Shown here: positions 33,140 through 45,055 of the stretch, piece by piece
Numbering within the stretch: position 1 is the stretch's first letter
How the letters are laid out: each line of letters begins with the position of its first letter
DNA from: Viridothelium virens
Taxonomy: Eukaryota; Ascomycota; Dothideomycetes; Trypetheliales; Trypetheliaceae
Direction: 5' to 3'
DNA length: 64,000 bases
Assembly: GCA_010094025.1 (NCBI GenBank)
Contig: ML991839.1
Location: 99,985 to 163,984 of the forward strand
Position numbers and translations under genes: made by a program
The notes under the pieces: generated by a model
The model's database searches: none
Told to the model about the DNA's origin: nothing
The model's input: the letters and a program-made list of their open reading frames with translations, nothing else

Positions 33140-36100
33140 TCAATTGAGGAATCCCTTGCAGCCCACGGAACCACACAAGCATGGAATCCGATCATCGCTT
33201 CCAATTTCACGCTCGAACTTGTAGTCATACGTGAGCTCCTCGTCTGTGGACCATGTAAGCAAAAATCTGGGGACTACCAGAGGGCTAGAAGAAAATTTGA
33301 AGTTGGGGGACTTACGTTTGGCTATATCCCTCAAGGCATAGATCACAATTCTCTTCCCTCCGTCCACCTTGATAATCTTGGCCGTGCAATTCGGTGTGCA
33401 GCTATGATTGATGAATCTTGCAATCCCTCCTTTCTTCGTCGCATCGACAATCGTATCCTCATCGATGCGAAATAAATACGAGCTGCCGATGCCCTGCTTT
33501 GTGTACCTGATCTCCCGCAGATCCGCGACCCGTTGCCGTACCTTCTCGCCCACGTACTCGATGATCATGTCGTTGGCCGTGATCGGCTCCTCGGCGTACA
33601 GGCCCCAGTTGTGGATAGCAGATCGGTCGAACTTGACAAGCTTCTTCCGCTTCTTAAGCTGATTGAAGCGCATCGCGTCGCCACCCTCGAGCGAGAGGGT
33701 CTGCTTTTGCGTGTTGATATCATTGACGAGGCGCCGGTTGTTGACCCGGTTCTGGCGGGAGGTAGTAGCGGGTGCCGTTTTGGCCGATAAGGCGAATTTG
33801 GTGCCCGACGTCACTTCGGAGGAAGGATCCTTCTTGGCTTTGGCGATACGCTCTTCTCGTTCGCGTTGGACGCGGAGACGATGGGGGAGGTATTTGCTCT
33901 TTTCGGATTCGAGAATCTTCTTGACGGGTTCAGTGCGTGCACAGCCTGAAGGATTGGCGAGATAGTAGCCTTGGATGGCAGGCTCGGAGTGAACGATGCC
34001 ATGCTTTCCACCGTTGTTGAGTGCCTTAAGATCCTTCTGTCTGTAGGCCCAAAGGTGCGCATCACCAACCCTTGATCGCGGCTCATGACCGAGGACCTTT
34101 TTGAGAAGCTGGAAATCCTCATCATCCTGAAGAACGTTTTGCCAGCCAGCCACATCAAAGATTACACCAACGTTATCTTCAACCGTCCTACGGGGCTTCC
34201 CTGTTGATAATCCCCATGCGACTTCGGCTCGTTGTTCATCTTGGACTTCGTTCAATTTTTCAATTTTCTCGATCTCTGCTTCAGCTGCCTCTGCTTGCTG
34301 GGCTTTGGCGTCGAGCTCTTCTTCACCTCCTTGTAGAAGGTTCTTGGTAGATTTTTCGGTCTCCAAGGCTTCTTTCTCCTCCAAGATTTGCTTCTTCGAC
34401 TTCTTCTTGGGCTTCGCCTTAGCTTTCGTTTTGGCAGCTGGGTTTTGTTCTTCCTCTTCAAGATTCCCTTCGTCCAAGGTGATTTCCACAGTCGGCATGA
34501 TTTGATCTTCCTCCTTTGGCGAGGGTGTTTCCCGTTTTATATTGAACAAGACATCATCCTTTTCAGTCCGCCTCCTGAAAACTAATTCTGTTTTGACGCT
34601 CTTGTATAGCTTCGTGCTTGCCGGTATCAGCTTGGTAACCATGTCAAGTTCCGGTATCGACATGTCCTCTGGTTCTTTGTGAAGGAGGTGCCCAAGAGCT
34701 TGTCGGTACCCTGCCTCGATAGAATCGGCCTCATCTTGATCCCAAGAATGGTCATTACTATGCGCGAGCTTACGGCGCTTGGTCGCAGGAGTGTCCACTG
34801 TGTCATCGTCGATCGTAAGTGGAGTCGATGTTCGACTGACTCGGCTAAGGGGTCGGCTGTCATCACCAGTCATTGATGTCTTCTGTTCATCATCGGAATC
34901 TTCATCATCTCTATACATGTCTTGCAGGCGATGATGCAGTGACCGATTCTGAGTAGGCCGAGGAGCACGAACTTTCCGCCGTTCGTCTAGGAATGCGTTC
35001 TGAGGCTCTACTGGTCTTTTGATGCGCCTGGCATTGAGGTCGTAGGAGGATAGAGGTTTCCGGCCTGGACCACTGTAGCCGTGTGCAGATTTGGGCGTAC
35101 TCGGCGTCTCTGTACCTGTAGGGAAGATAAATCCCGGCGGGCGTGTATTCTCGTTTTCGTTAGGATCTGAAATGCCAAGTTTGCGTCTCTTGTCAACGTG
35201 TCGAGCAGGATCCAAACAGTCGAAGAGGAAGGGAATTGCAATTCTGGTCTTGATGTCGCCCATAAGCCTCTCTTTGATCTCAGTTTTTAGCTGCTCTATA
35301 GTTCCCTTGACTGGATCCAGATCCTCTGCTCGTCGCCTCTTCTCGATCTCGAAATCGGCTTCTTCCTCTCTCCTCTGTCGTTCCTTTTCCTCCTTTTCTT
35401 TCTTGATTGCTATTGCGCGTTCCGGCGTCGGGCTTCGCTCGTAATCAGGATTGCCATACTGATGACATTCCATATTCATGATGTAATTGAAAAGAAGGGT
35501 CATGTTGCACTCTTCAAAGCATCGGACTGCCTCCTTCTCACCACGCGCAGAGTCGTCAAAGATCAAGTAGTAGCCAGACTTGTCACAGCGCGTTTCCCGT
35601 ACGTCATAAGCCCTCATCCTCCTCTGCAAGTGTACGATTGTTGTTCCCATCACTGGCACGTAGCAATTCGCAATAAAGATATAAGGCTTCCTCTTGATTT
35701 TGTTCAACACTAAATCCGACTCAACCAGTGCGGCTTCCGGCTTGGTTGGGGGTGCTACTCGTGGGCCTAGTGGCGTCGCACTGGGCGGAATGCTGCTTGC
35801 AGGTCTTCCTGATGGGCCCCTAGGAGCATTCGCAGGAGGGGTGGAAACCTCTGAGGGGGTTGGAGGCGGTTCGGATATCTTGCTGGGTATTGGAGGAGGG
35901 GGTGGAGCGTGCTTTTCGTGTCTTTCGCGTTCGGCTCTTTGCCTCCTGATGATACTATCCATGTGTCGCTTCGTCTTCCTACCCTCCCGATCACGCTCAA
36001 CTCTGATATTGAGATAGCCGATTCTCTGGCCGCTCCCCTCTTTCTCTGCCCTTGATGCCGCTTTGTCTGCTGTGGTGCGTATCTTACTCATTGGACTGCT

Positions 36101-37161
36101 ATCACGGTAACGAACCAAGCAAATGCCGAGCGGACTGCCTGTCGCGGGGTTGCTCTTGATCTGAACCTCTCCAACATCGCCGTATTGGGCCATGAATACT
36201 TTAATTTGTGACTCTGTAACAGTGAGGGGGTCAAAGCCAGTGACGCAGACTTGAGTCGCTGGACCAGGACCGATTGATAGAACCGGGTCAAACTTGTATT
36301 TGATGGCCACAAGTGAGTCTTTTCGATACAGGCCGTCTTTGTAACCGGCAAAGGCTTCTCTTGGATCCGGGGTTGGCACCCGTTCCTGTCGAGTCTCAGT
36401 CAGCGCCGCATTAGGCAGTTTAGAGAGCGCTACTGTTGGATACAGGAAGAGTGAAGACATACCTCCTGCATGACAAAAGTTCTGTATTTGACCTTAGACT
36501 TCTTTCTTTGCTCTCGCGTGAGCCCATCGGCCGTTTCTGGGTCAAAGTGGATTTTGAAGCCCCTCGCTTCGCCCATGCCAGGTTGCGCGGTTCGCCTGGA
36601 TTCGGGGGGGGTGTCAGCAGGAGTAATAGTGCTGGGAGCATGGTTCAGTATTTCTGCCTCCGCCGGCACGCCGGTCGGCGGGCTCTGGTCCATATGTGTT
36701 ACACCATTCGGAAGCTTTGGTTGTATTGGACTGCCGATTTTCTCTGGTGGAGACGACTCTGTATTTGTTAAAGGTGTTAGGGCGTGCGCTCCCAGGGCAG
36801 CACCGTGGCCGTGGGAAGAATGGTGATGGTAGGGATTACTAAAAACTGAAGAAGTAGTGCTAGCAAGGGAGCTTGCTGATCCAACGCCGTTCAAGATGTC
36901 GCCTGATTCTGACGAACGGATTTCATCGTCTTCGCGAGCGCTATGTCCAGGGGCGGAGGCTCGTTCAATCGATCTTGCCTCAGAGACGGCGACAGCAAGC
37001 GTGGTGCCACCGGCAACCGTCGACCTCGAGGTGTTGTCCAAAGCGGGTGACTTTGAAGGCGCTTTGATGACTTCGGAAGAGCTTCTCTTTCGCTTCTTCT
37101 CCAGCACAGAGGGCGCATTGGGGAAAAAGGCTGCAAAGCTGCCCGCAGATGCGCGTGACAT
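33140..37161 (-). CDS. SET1: SET1, histone H3 lysine-4 methyltransferase (COMPASS)
   Basis: 1290 residues from exons 37161-36463, 36385-33316 and 33243-33140. The first intron (77 bp) joins RTFVMQE to [12 protein letters not shown]. The second (33315-33244) is 72 nt and stop-free, inside the SET domain, and its removal gives [15 protein letters not shown] disordered Ser/Pro-rich N-terminus precedes an RRM-like fold (about residues 280-370: [19 protein letters not shown]) and a second conserved block ([13 protein letters not shown]). A long charged linker is followed by the n-SET region and the SET domain (about 1160-1275: [23 protein letters not shown]). The post-[16 protein letters not shown] closes the protein. 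It methylates H3K4 at active genes. The full domain order is present. Confidence 0.96.
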
Positions 37162-39558
37162 ACTACGCTCCTACCTCAATCTCTTCACCTTCCAAACTAC
37201 CATCGCCGGTGTCCGGATATTTGAGGTTGTCCTCGTGAGTTGAGTTGGAAGGGGTGGGTGCTTGTAGCCGACTGTCGTAAGTGAAAAGTGTCGCAACGTC
37301 AGAAAACGCGGGTGCGGGAGGGGAATGATCCACAACGCGAACGAGGCACGTTGCGGCGATTCTGGGGAATCGTTGGGATAAAGTCGCGCCGCGAGGCGAC
37401 AACACGACGACTGAGGATTGGGCGAAGTGCAGAGATGAAGAGTCAAGTGGCGGTATGGGGTGGAGAAGTGAATTGGAAGTTGGTGGATTGTTCACATTCT
37501 TGCCGAGAGTCAGTGAGCTGGAGGCGACCAGGGCGACCCCTTGAGAACCGCTGAATGGGATTTTAGTGGATACTCCCTCCGCAACCGTTCATCGCCATCC
37601 TCCATCTAATCAACTTTTCTCCGTCTTCGCACTCCGAGACGTCAAATTCGTCCATGAAGTAATCGCGGCACGGCATATTTTGATTGCGATTTGATTCAAA
37701 TATCAACTACCTAGGTAAATTTGACTACCGCTCGCAGCTCCGTTTCTGGTCGCCGCTCCCAATCTAAGCCACCGCGATCATTTTACAGATTTAATGTGCT
37801 CCGTACCTCAGATCGATATCCTTATAAAACTCTCACGGCTAGGCGGATTTGTCATTCAAGAATGATGTTGAAAAATTGATGAAGCAGGGCCGCTCGCGTA
37901 TAAAGCTAGACTATCTTCAACCCGGTGTTTTCTCCGAACGATTTGTCGAATACCTTTGTGGCCGCCCATAAAAGTTGCTTGGATATGATTTTGCTGGCAG
38001 AGATTGTGAATATATCAAGGAGTCAAAATATCGGAACGAGGGACAGCAACTCTTGGCGCCTGGAGCCATATCCGTGGAGACTGCCATCAATACTGCACCA
38101 TGCCCGAATTCGCCGTGTTTTCGACCCCGTATACGCTCGCGCTTGCCTTACTATAGCAATACGAGTGCGAAAAACTGCCACTGTCTGGAATCGTGCTGGT
38201 CTGGCAGCGACCAAGCGAGCCATACAGCGGGCAACAGCCTTTACGCTTCGTCGCTCTGTGGCGCCCTTTCTACTCTACTGCTTCTTCGATTGCCTCTTGT
38301 TCGTTGCACTAGAGTAATGATACCAAAATTTCGGAAAACCTAGTGAGTTCAGCGCTGGCTCCTTGAGTTCTGTCCGTTTCCTCATTTCCCGCGTTCTTTC
38401 ACATCGCTCAATGAGCCTTCATAACCAAGCTATCGGCATTCAATTCACGTCTTGTACCTCGAAACTGGCTGCTATGGCAGGGAGGAGTTGCATGCTACAA
38501 TGGACAGATACCTACCATCTGCCCCCTAAATTCCCCTGCAACGGTCGACCACAGATAAGAGGTCGCCAGAACGCCTATGCAGGTACTTACTTCGGAAGAT
38601 ATCCATAGTAAATTTCTCCGTGATCATTGTCAGGTATACTGCAATGAATCACAGCGACACGATTGACTTACAATCAGTCTCTCCGCGCCTATCCGTATTT
38701 ACGGTGACCGGAGTTTACTGGCCCAAGCTGGCGCTCCCAACTACCTCCGGAAATGTAGAAGCAACTGAAGCAATCTAAGATAAGGACCGTCCTTAGACTT
38801 CTTCTTACTCCTCACACCGCCATTGAAGGCGACTTCTTGACTTGTCTCTCCCCTTCTTCATTGCCGTTCTAGGACCATGTTCCGATTCATCTCGCAGAGC
38901 CATGAACGCTCTTCTACTGGGACATGCTTGTACAGTCCTTCGCTTTTCTTCACAATAAATTTGCTCAGCCAGCCCCTCTTCCGGCGTTGCTCTACGGAGT
39001 GAGGGCCTTCGCGTGATATAAGCAGCTGGGTCTATTATAGAAAGACGAGAAAAGCAAACCTCTACTTCCCAAAAGCTGGTACGAATCGCGTCAGCAATGA
39101 CATCTGAAACGAGCAATTCATATACCAATCCTTATAGGGGATATCTTGAAAGGAGTGGATCTCCCGGTTTCGGGTTGCCTTTGGAAACTCTGGATCTAAT
39201 AACAACCAAGAGGCAAAGTCTTAATACTAGCCATATATTTTTGACATCTCTTGCCGTCGCTTTCTTCTTTTTTTCCTCCTTTCTTATGACTGATAAAAAG
39301 ACTGCCTCGACTGACTGAGAAATGAGGCTCTTAGATGTCCTTGATGAATGTTGGGTGGTTGCCCTGAGCTGAATACGGAAACTGCCAACAAAGATAGCCA
39401 TGATTTTACCGCAATGGGCCACGACCTTCAAATCGCATATCGATATCGTCCGGCTCAGAATTAAGCATGAAGCAGGTGGCGCATTTAGGTCTCATTATTT
39501 CCATGTAAACAGGGGGACGACTTGCCGAGCTGGCTAACGCTCTGCTGGCTTGGGAGGG

Positions 39559-39575
39559 CCGCGGACTTCCCGCGG
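39559..39575. promoter_or_regulatory. Double CCGCGG element upstream of the MFS gene
   Basis: CCGCGG-ACTTC-CCGCGG lies 181 bp before the MFS start. On the reverse strand it reads CCGCGG-GAAGT-CCGCGG, one base different from the element in front of the Zn2Cys6 gene (41907-41923). CGG-containing repeats are the usual targets of Zn2Cys6 regulators. Binding by the neighbouring regulator is inference. Confidence 0.6.
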
Positions 39576-39645
39576 AACCCGTGTTCTTCGTCAGTCATTT
39601 GGCTGAGCTTCCAAGCATTGATCAAATCCCAAAAACACAATGGGC

Positions 39646-39651
39646 TATAAA
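39646..39651 (+). promoter_or_regulatory. TATA box of the MFS gene
   Basis: TATAAA in GGGCTATAAAACTT, 105 bp before the start codon and about 70 bp after the double CCGCGG element. This is the normal order of activator site then core promoter. Confidence 0.6.
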
Positions 39652-39755
39652 ACTTCAGGCCTCCTTCTTGATCTTTTCTATGACTTTCTGTCGCTGAGCC
39701 AGAGAGTTCATCCAACCTCATTTAGAAAACCTCTGCCAAATTTTGGAATTCTCCT

Positions 39756-41529
39756 ATGACGATGGCAACTGGGAAGGAACTCCCGTCCACAGCCTCTTCA
39801 ACTTCAGTATCTACAACAGGAGAAAGTCGGCCTAATCACGATTCATCTCAATACGATGTCGAGAAACAGTCTGTCTACGAAAATGATGCTTCGAGCGCTG
39901 CGGTTGCTACGGAACCGTGCAAGGACCCAAACATCGTGGATTGGGGTGGCCCAAATGATCCAGAGAATCCCATGAACTGGTCCACGGTCAAGAAAGTCAC
40001 AGCTATAGGCAATGTCTCACTCATCACGCTTCTATCGTATGTGTTCCTTCCAACTCAAATTTCCTCCAATTAACATCGAACAGTCCTCTCGCATCCACCA
40101 TGATCTCACCTGCGACAGCCGACATTATGGCAACCTTTCACTCCACGGACGAAACTCTTGGCGCCTTTGTAACATCCGTCTATCTCCTCGGCTACGCCTT
40201 CGGGCCCTTGGTAATCGCTCCGCTCTCTGAAATCTTTGGTCGAGCAATCCTCTACAACGTCTGCAACTTCATCTTCTTGATTTTCAGCATTGCCTGTGCA
40301 CTGTCCAATAATCTCAGTGCACTGATCGTCTTTCGCCTCCTGGCTGGAATTGGTGCAAGCTGTCCCATGACACTTGGGGCGGGAACGATCGCAGACATGA
40401 TTCCGTTAGAGAAACGGGGGCTGGCCATGGCTGGTTATATAATGGGGCCATTGGTTGGACCTACTATTGGGCCACTGGGTGAGATTGCTTCGAGTTTTAT
40501 CAACAGAACTTGACTGATAGTAAATAGCCGGTGGATACCTTGCTCAGGCCAAGGGTTGGCGATGGATTTTCTGGCTATTATCTATACTTGTAAGTTTCTT
40601 CAAGTCTTTGAATTGGAAGGCCTGCGTAACGGCTAATAGACGTGACTGCAGGCCGGGTTTGTCTTCGTAGTAACCCTTCTGTTTGTGCGGGAGTCCTACG
40701 CATACGTGATCCTGAAACAAAAGACAGAGCGGTTGCGACGAGAAACAGGAAACCCAAACCTTCGATCGGCTCTTGATACTGGCAGCGGTTCCAAGGTGCT
40801 TTTTGAAACTTCTATCGTCCGACCCATCAAAATGCTCTTCCTCTCACCCATTGTTTTCCTCATTTCCCTTTATGCAGCGACGGTATACGGCTACTTGTAC
40901 CTTATGTTTACAACGTTCCCCCGAGTCTTCGAAGGTCAATATGGCTTTGCAAGTGGTAGTGTCGGACTGACGTATCTGGGCGTTGGAATTGGAGCCTTCT
41001 TTGGCTTGGTGTTCTGCGGCGCAATCTCAGATCGGCTGGTGAAGTCCCTGACCAAACGCAACGGCGGGCCTCCGAAGCCAGAGTACCGACTTCCGGTCAT
41101 GTTTGTTGGGGCTCTTCTCGTGCCCGTCGGCTTGTTCCTGTATGGTTGGTCAGCGGACAAGAAAGTTCACTGGGTCGTTCCGATCATTGGTACAGCATTC
41201 CTCGGTGCTGGGATGTTCATTATAACTGTAAGTTTTCTTGCATCTCGATTGTAGCTATGGCTTACCGTGAATAGATGGCGGCTTTGACCTACCTTGTTGA
41301 TGCTTACACTACCTACGCTGCATCCGCATCCGCCGCAGCTACCGTGTTTCGCTCCCTTCTTGGGGCGCTGCTCCCTTTGGCGGGAGATAGCATGTACAAT
41401 AGTTTTGGGCTTGGCTGGGGCACATCACTCTTAGGTTTTATTGCAGTGGCCTTCATTCCAGTCCCCCTTATCTTCTGGAAGTTCGGCGAGAGAATCCGTC
41501 AAAGCAAATTGTCAAAGGTCAAATTCTAA
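39756..41529 (+). CDS. MFS transporter (DHA1-type, multidrug/efflux-like)
   Basis: 522 residues from exons 39756-40036, 40084-40478, 40528-40589, 40652-41227 and 41275-41529. A cytosolic Ser/Thr-rich N-terminus ends in NDPENPMNW, typical of fungal DHA1 transporters. About 12 membrane helices follow. The loop after TM2 carries PLSEIFGRAILYNV (motif A variant). LLAGIGASCPMTLGAGTIADM and GPLVGPTIGPLAGGYLAQ match the TM4-TM5 motifs of proton antiporters. The small exon 40528-40589 encodes AGGYLAQAKGWRWIFWLL. Members export drugs or small metabolites or take up nutrients; the substrate here is unknown. Its neighbour is a Zn2Cys6 regulator with a shared promoter element. Confidence 0.92.
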
Positions 41530-42045
41530 CCAGATGTTAGAACGAGAGAGATCCCATAGAGGCGTAGCATAGAAGTAGACTGTACCAAGATACCGTAGAG
41601 AATATACAATCTCCACTTGTAATATTATACAAACGAAGTGCCCACTTCCACAATTAAGTCGTGAGGACATAGTGTATCGATCTTTTCAGACACGATATGA
41701 GTTCTACTCCACATGATGTCGTGGGTACACTTAATGTCCAATTCAGCCCGACACGATCGATAGCCTTCCAAAATCAGCTCCACACAGCACCTGAATCTGG
41801 GAAAGTGATTAAAGTATGGTCGGATTGCCGCGGTGATGAATGATCAGATCTGGGCGTCCGTACTCCGTAATCCGGAATCGGGGTCGCATGAGAGGCGGTC
41901 AAAGCGCCGCGGAAAGTCCGCGGAGAGTCCGTGGCAACCCTTCACAGTCCCCAGACCTCGTACACAGTGATTACCTAGACAGCCGTGCATGGCTGTTGCG
42001 CTTTGCAAATGATTTTTCGATGTCCATGGAGTGTCCGTCGCAATA
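41530..42045. other. Intergenic: MFS 3' flank and Zn2Cys6 promoter
   Basis: It contains an ACTCCGTA motif at about 41863 and the triple CCGCGG/CCGTGG array at 41907-41934. No gene is supported. Confidence 0.5.
41907..41934. promoter_or_regulatory. Triple CCGCGG/CCGTGG array upstream of the Zn2Cys6 gene
   Basis: Cores CCGCGG (41907), CCGCGG (41918) and CCGTGG (41929) are spaced exactly 11 bp apart by AAAGT and AGAGT. That places them on one face of the helix. The array ends 111 bp before the start codon. The first two cores match the MFS element (39559-39575) in 16 of 17 positions on the opposite strand. Confidence 0.65.
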
Positions 42046-44317
42046 ATGCCCAAGGAGCAGCAAAAGCAGGTTACGCCTCGTCAGAGGCCGGTGTCTTGTC
42101 GTTTTTGCAGGAGCCGAAAGCTGCGGTGCAGCAGAGAAGCACCCTGCTCAAATTGCGTCTCACGTGGGGTTCACTGTCAATTGGAAGATCCGATTGGGCC
42201 CTCGGGTGGGAGTGCTAACGTCGCTGAGCCTGACATACTTCAACGCCTTGAAAAACTCGAGAAGCTCTTTGATGCTCAGAGATCGGAGCAGGAAGTGGGT
42301 TTAGAAAAGACCCCGCAAAGGCAGCGCTCGGAAAGTGTACAATCTCTACGCGAATGGGCATCGCCTTCAACTTTGTCGTCTCAAATCCAGGGGCTGGATA
42401 ATGATGTGGCGTGGCTCGAGAGCATTTACACCGATCAAAATCTCTCAGTAGGTTTATAAGATTCTGTTGTCAAATATCTTGCCACCATGCTAAGAGAACG
42501 TAGCGTCATAAAATACCATCTCCCAGGATTGTCTTTAGGATATGTCCAATTCAACAGGTCACAGGAGCGCAGCTATATGTCTTCCAGCATGAGCTCCACT
42601 CCACTGCGAGTATTCAACCATCGCGATGTATCTGGCTTCCAAGATATGCAGAGGCTCAAATTTTGTTAGAAAAATTCATCAGTGACGTCCATCATCTGCC
42701 CTACGTTACTCATGTCCCTTCACTACCCTCCATGTTCGAACAGGTCTATACGGACTTGAATCAGCAACACCAGATGAAGCCAGGCCAAGTGATATTACTT
42801 CTCAGTATATTCGCGAGTGCCACTTATTCTTGGTTACGTGGCGACTGCGAGCGTGGCCTTTTCTCCACCCCTTCGGAAGCCAATAAGCAAGCTTCGTGGT
42901 GGATCAAAGCGACACAGGATGTTGTCGATATTGCCCATCGAACATCGAATGTATCAATAGAAGGCGTGCAAGGGATACTGCTTGTATCGTTTGTCTTGGC
43001 CCTTCTTGAAGGAATGTCTCGCAGATGCCGATCGTCATTTTCCACAGCTGTATTGCTAGCCCGAGATTTAGGGCTTCATCGTATCGACCATCCCTCTAAT
43101 GCAGACAGGGCAAACACAGCCCAAGCAGAAATGGGCCGGAGAGCATGGTGGTATATGTGTGCAAGTGAATGGTAAGCATTAGATAACTTACATGATCAGA
43201 CCAGACTAATCAGATTTCAAGGTCTCTTGCGGCAAGGCTCAACGGTGTGACCGAAGGCGTCTACTCATGCCACCCACGTCAGATGATCACCAGAAAGCCT
43301 CTCCATGTCAACGACGAGGAAGTCTTCGACGGCATGACCCGCGCTGAACGGCCTTTATCTCAACCGACGAAGATGTCTTACTCACTGCACAGAATACGTC
43401 TGGCAGAGATTTCTCGCAATATTGTTGATCGCACTCCTCTCACAATGACATACCTCGGTGGTCCAAGTCGTGATGATGTCATGGACATTGACACTGAATT
43501 ACAGATGCTCATCAATGATATTCCACCCTTCTTCTCCATGTCGGAAGCCAAGCTAATAGAGACCTATGAAGTCAGTCGTACGCAGGCAGTGGATATCATG
43601 ACTCAGGGCCACACACTCTATTTCCTTCTCTATGCGCAACGATGCAAGCTCCATCTTCCCTACTTGACCCGTGGTTTCGTGGATACTACGTATTCTTCGT
43701 TGCGGGAAATATGCATCAAGTCCGCACGCCTCAGCATCCAATCTCAATCATATCTATTGAACTCCGGTCTTGGTCCTTCTTCAAGACTGAATTGCGCTGG
43801 ACTTCTTGGAGGTGTGTTTATGGCAAGCATTGTGCTTCTCATGGACCTGTGTGTAAACAGGTCACCTCAACGTGAAGACCAACGAGGAGAGATCGTCGAG
43901 GCTTTTCGTATCCTTGAAGAAGCCAAACAAGAGTCTGAAACTACTTCTAAGTTTGTAGATTCGTTGATGTTTATCCTACGAAAGCATAAGGTCACCCCAC
44001 CAAAATGTACTCTAGCTCAGCAGTTCCTGGTTGAAAGTGGTAAGAGGCAGCTTGGTGCAACACCTAGCGATGGTAATGACACTTCTACCTCACAAGCATA
44101 TGGTGCAGTTACCAAAGACCTGCCCTATGGCGCATCCTCCGGAGCGTGTAAGATGGACGAAATAGGTTCTACCAATATCTCAGTCAATGAGTTTTCGGGC
44201 GGAGATGAAATGTCGTCGTATTTTGACGAGTTGGCTCAAAGCCTCGAACACGGGGACGATCTCGGTAACTTCGACTGGAACAATATCTTTTCTGGTCTAG
44301 ACTCCTCTCTCATCTAG
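42046..44317 (+). CDS. Zn2Cys6 transcription factor
   Basis: 721 residues from exons 42046-42447, 42504-43171 and 43222-44317. The N-terminus has the full binuclear cluster, C-x2-C-x6-C-x5-C-x2-C-x6-C (Cys 18, 21, 28, 34, 37, 44), followed by a short coiled-coil-like ILQRLEKLEKLF. The first intron is inferred from frame: its removal (acceptor GTAG at 42503) leads into PRIVFRICPIQQV and CIWLPRYAEAQILL, typical of the fungal middle-homology region. The second intron joins CASEW to SLAARLNGVTEG. The fungal-specific TF domain spans about residues 190-560. The C-terminus is acidic (FDELAQSLEHGDDLGNFDWNN), a plausible activation region. It lies between the MFS and tannase genes and probably regulates that group. 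Confidence 0.88.
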
Positions 44318-45055
44318 TACAAGATCACAAATTCGATTCAAATCTGACCTTACGCTAAGTTGATATTTTACATGGAAGTGAGACAAGCAAGTAAATGTTC
44401 AGATTCAACCAAGTCCTATACATTTTTGAGCCATTGCGGGACCCCTCAGATATTCCCTATTGAGCAACACGCACGTCTTAGGCCCCAATCATCATAATTC
44501 AAGGGCATAGGAAAGAGGGATACAGGATATAAAGAAGAAAAGTAAAAGCAAAGATGAAGAATACAGAAGTTGAGCATACCTCCGAGATCTTGGATAAGTT
44601 GCTCCACGTTTGAACAAGAGGTACGAAAGAGGCAGTCGTTCTGACGGTCATCTGGGCATCTTATGAATAAGTAAAGATACCAAATATTGCATTAAGTCCC
44701 TGCGGCCCATTGATAACATGATACGGCCTAGAAACAATAGCGTATTCAGCAATTTACTAATCACTTTAAGTACCGAAGAATAAGGTATTCAAGAGTATAG
44801 ATCCCTTATTCGGGAAAAAGGAGAGATCAAATCTTATTTCATGACAGAGTCAACTGAACTTTGATAGGGCATTTAGATTGATTGGTAGAACCCTGGCAAA
44901 AGTTTGGGCAAACTATCAACAAGGTATGTGCGTGATACTCGATCTAGCCATAGCTGAGGAACATGTTCGACTAGGATATAGCAGATATAGGAAGATAATG
45001 AAGATGAGAAATGCTATTGCATACACATTATTTGTCCTAAGCTATAGTCCCCAGT
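44318..45055. other. AT-rich convergent spacer
   Basis: This is 3' flank of the Zn2Cys6 gene and the tannase-family gene. It is noticeably AT-rich. I see no gene or repeat. Confidence 0.45.

Larger units (their letters stand above)
37162..39755. other. Intergenic, 2.6 kb; MFS promoter at its right end
   Basis: This is 5' flank of SET1 on the left and promoter of the MFS gene on the right. It contains a perfect TACCTAGGTA palindrome at 37708-37717, the CCGCGG double element at 39559-39575 and a TATA box at 39646-39651. ORFs at 37925-38343 overlap in several frames, and I do not support them as genes. Confidence 0.45.

Noticed and set aside
37925-38343. Overlapping plus-strand ORFs, and a third frame with MPEFAVFSTPYT followed by an in-frame TAG
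   Set aside because: Three frames compete, and no splice removes the stop convincingly; not enough to call a gene or pseudogene.
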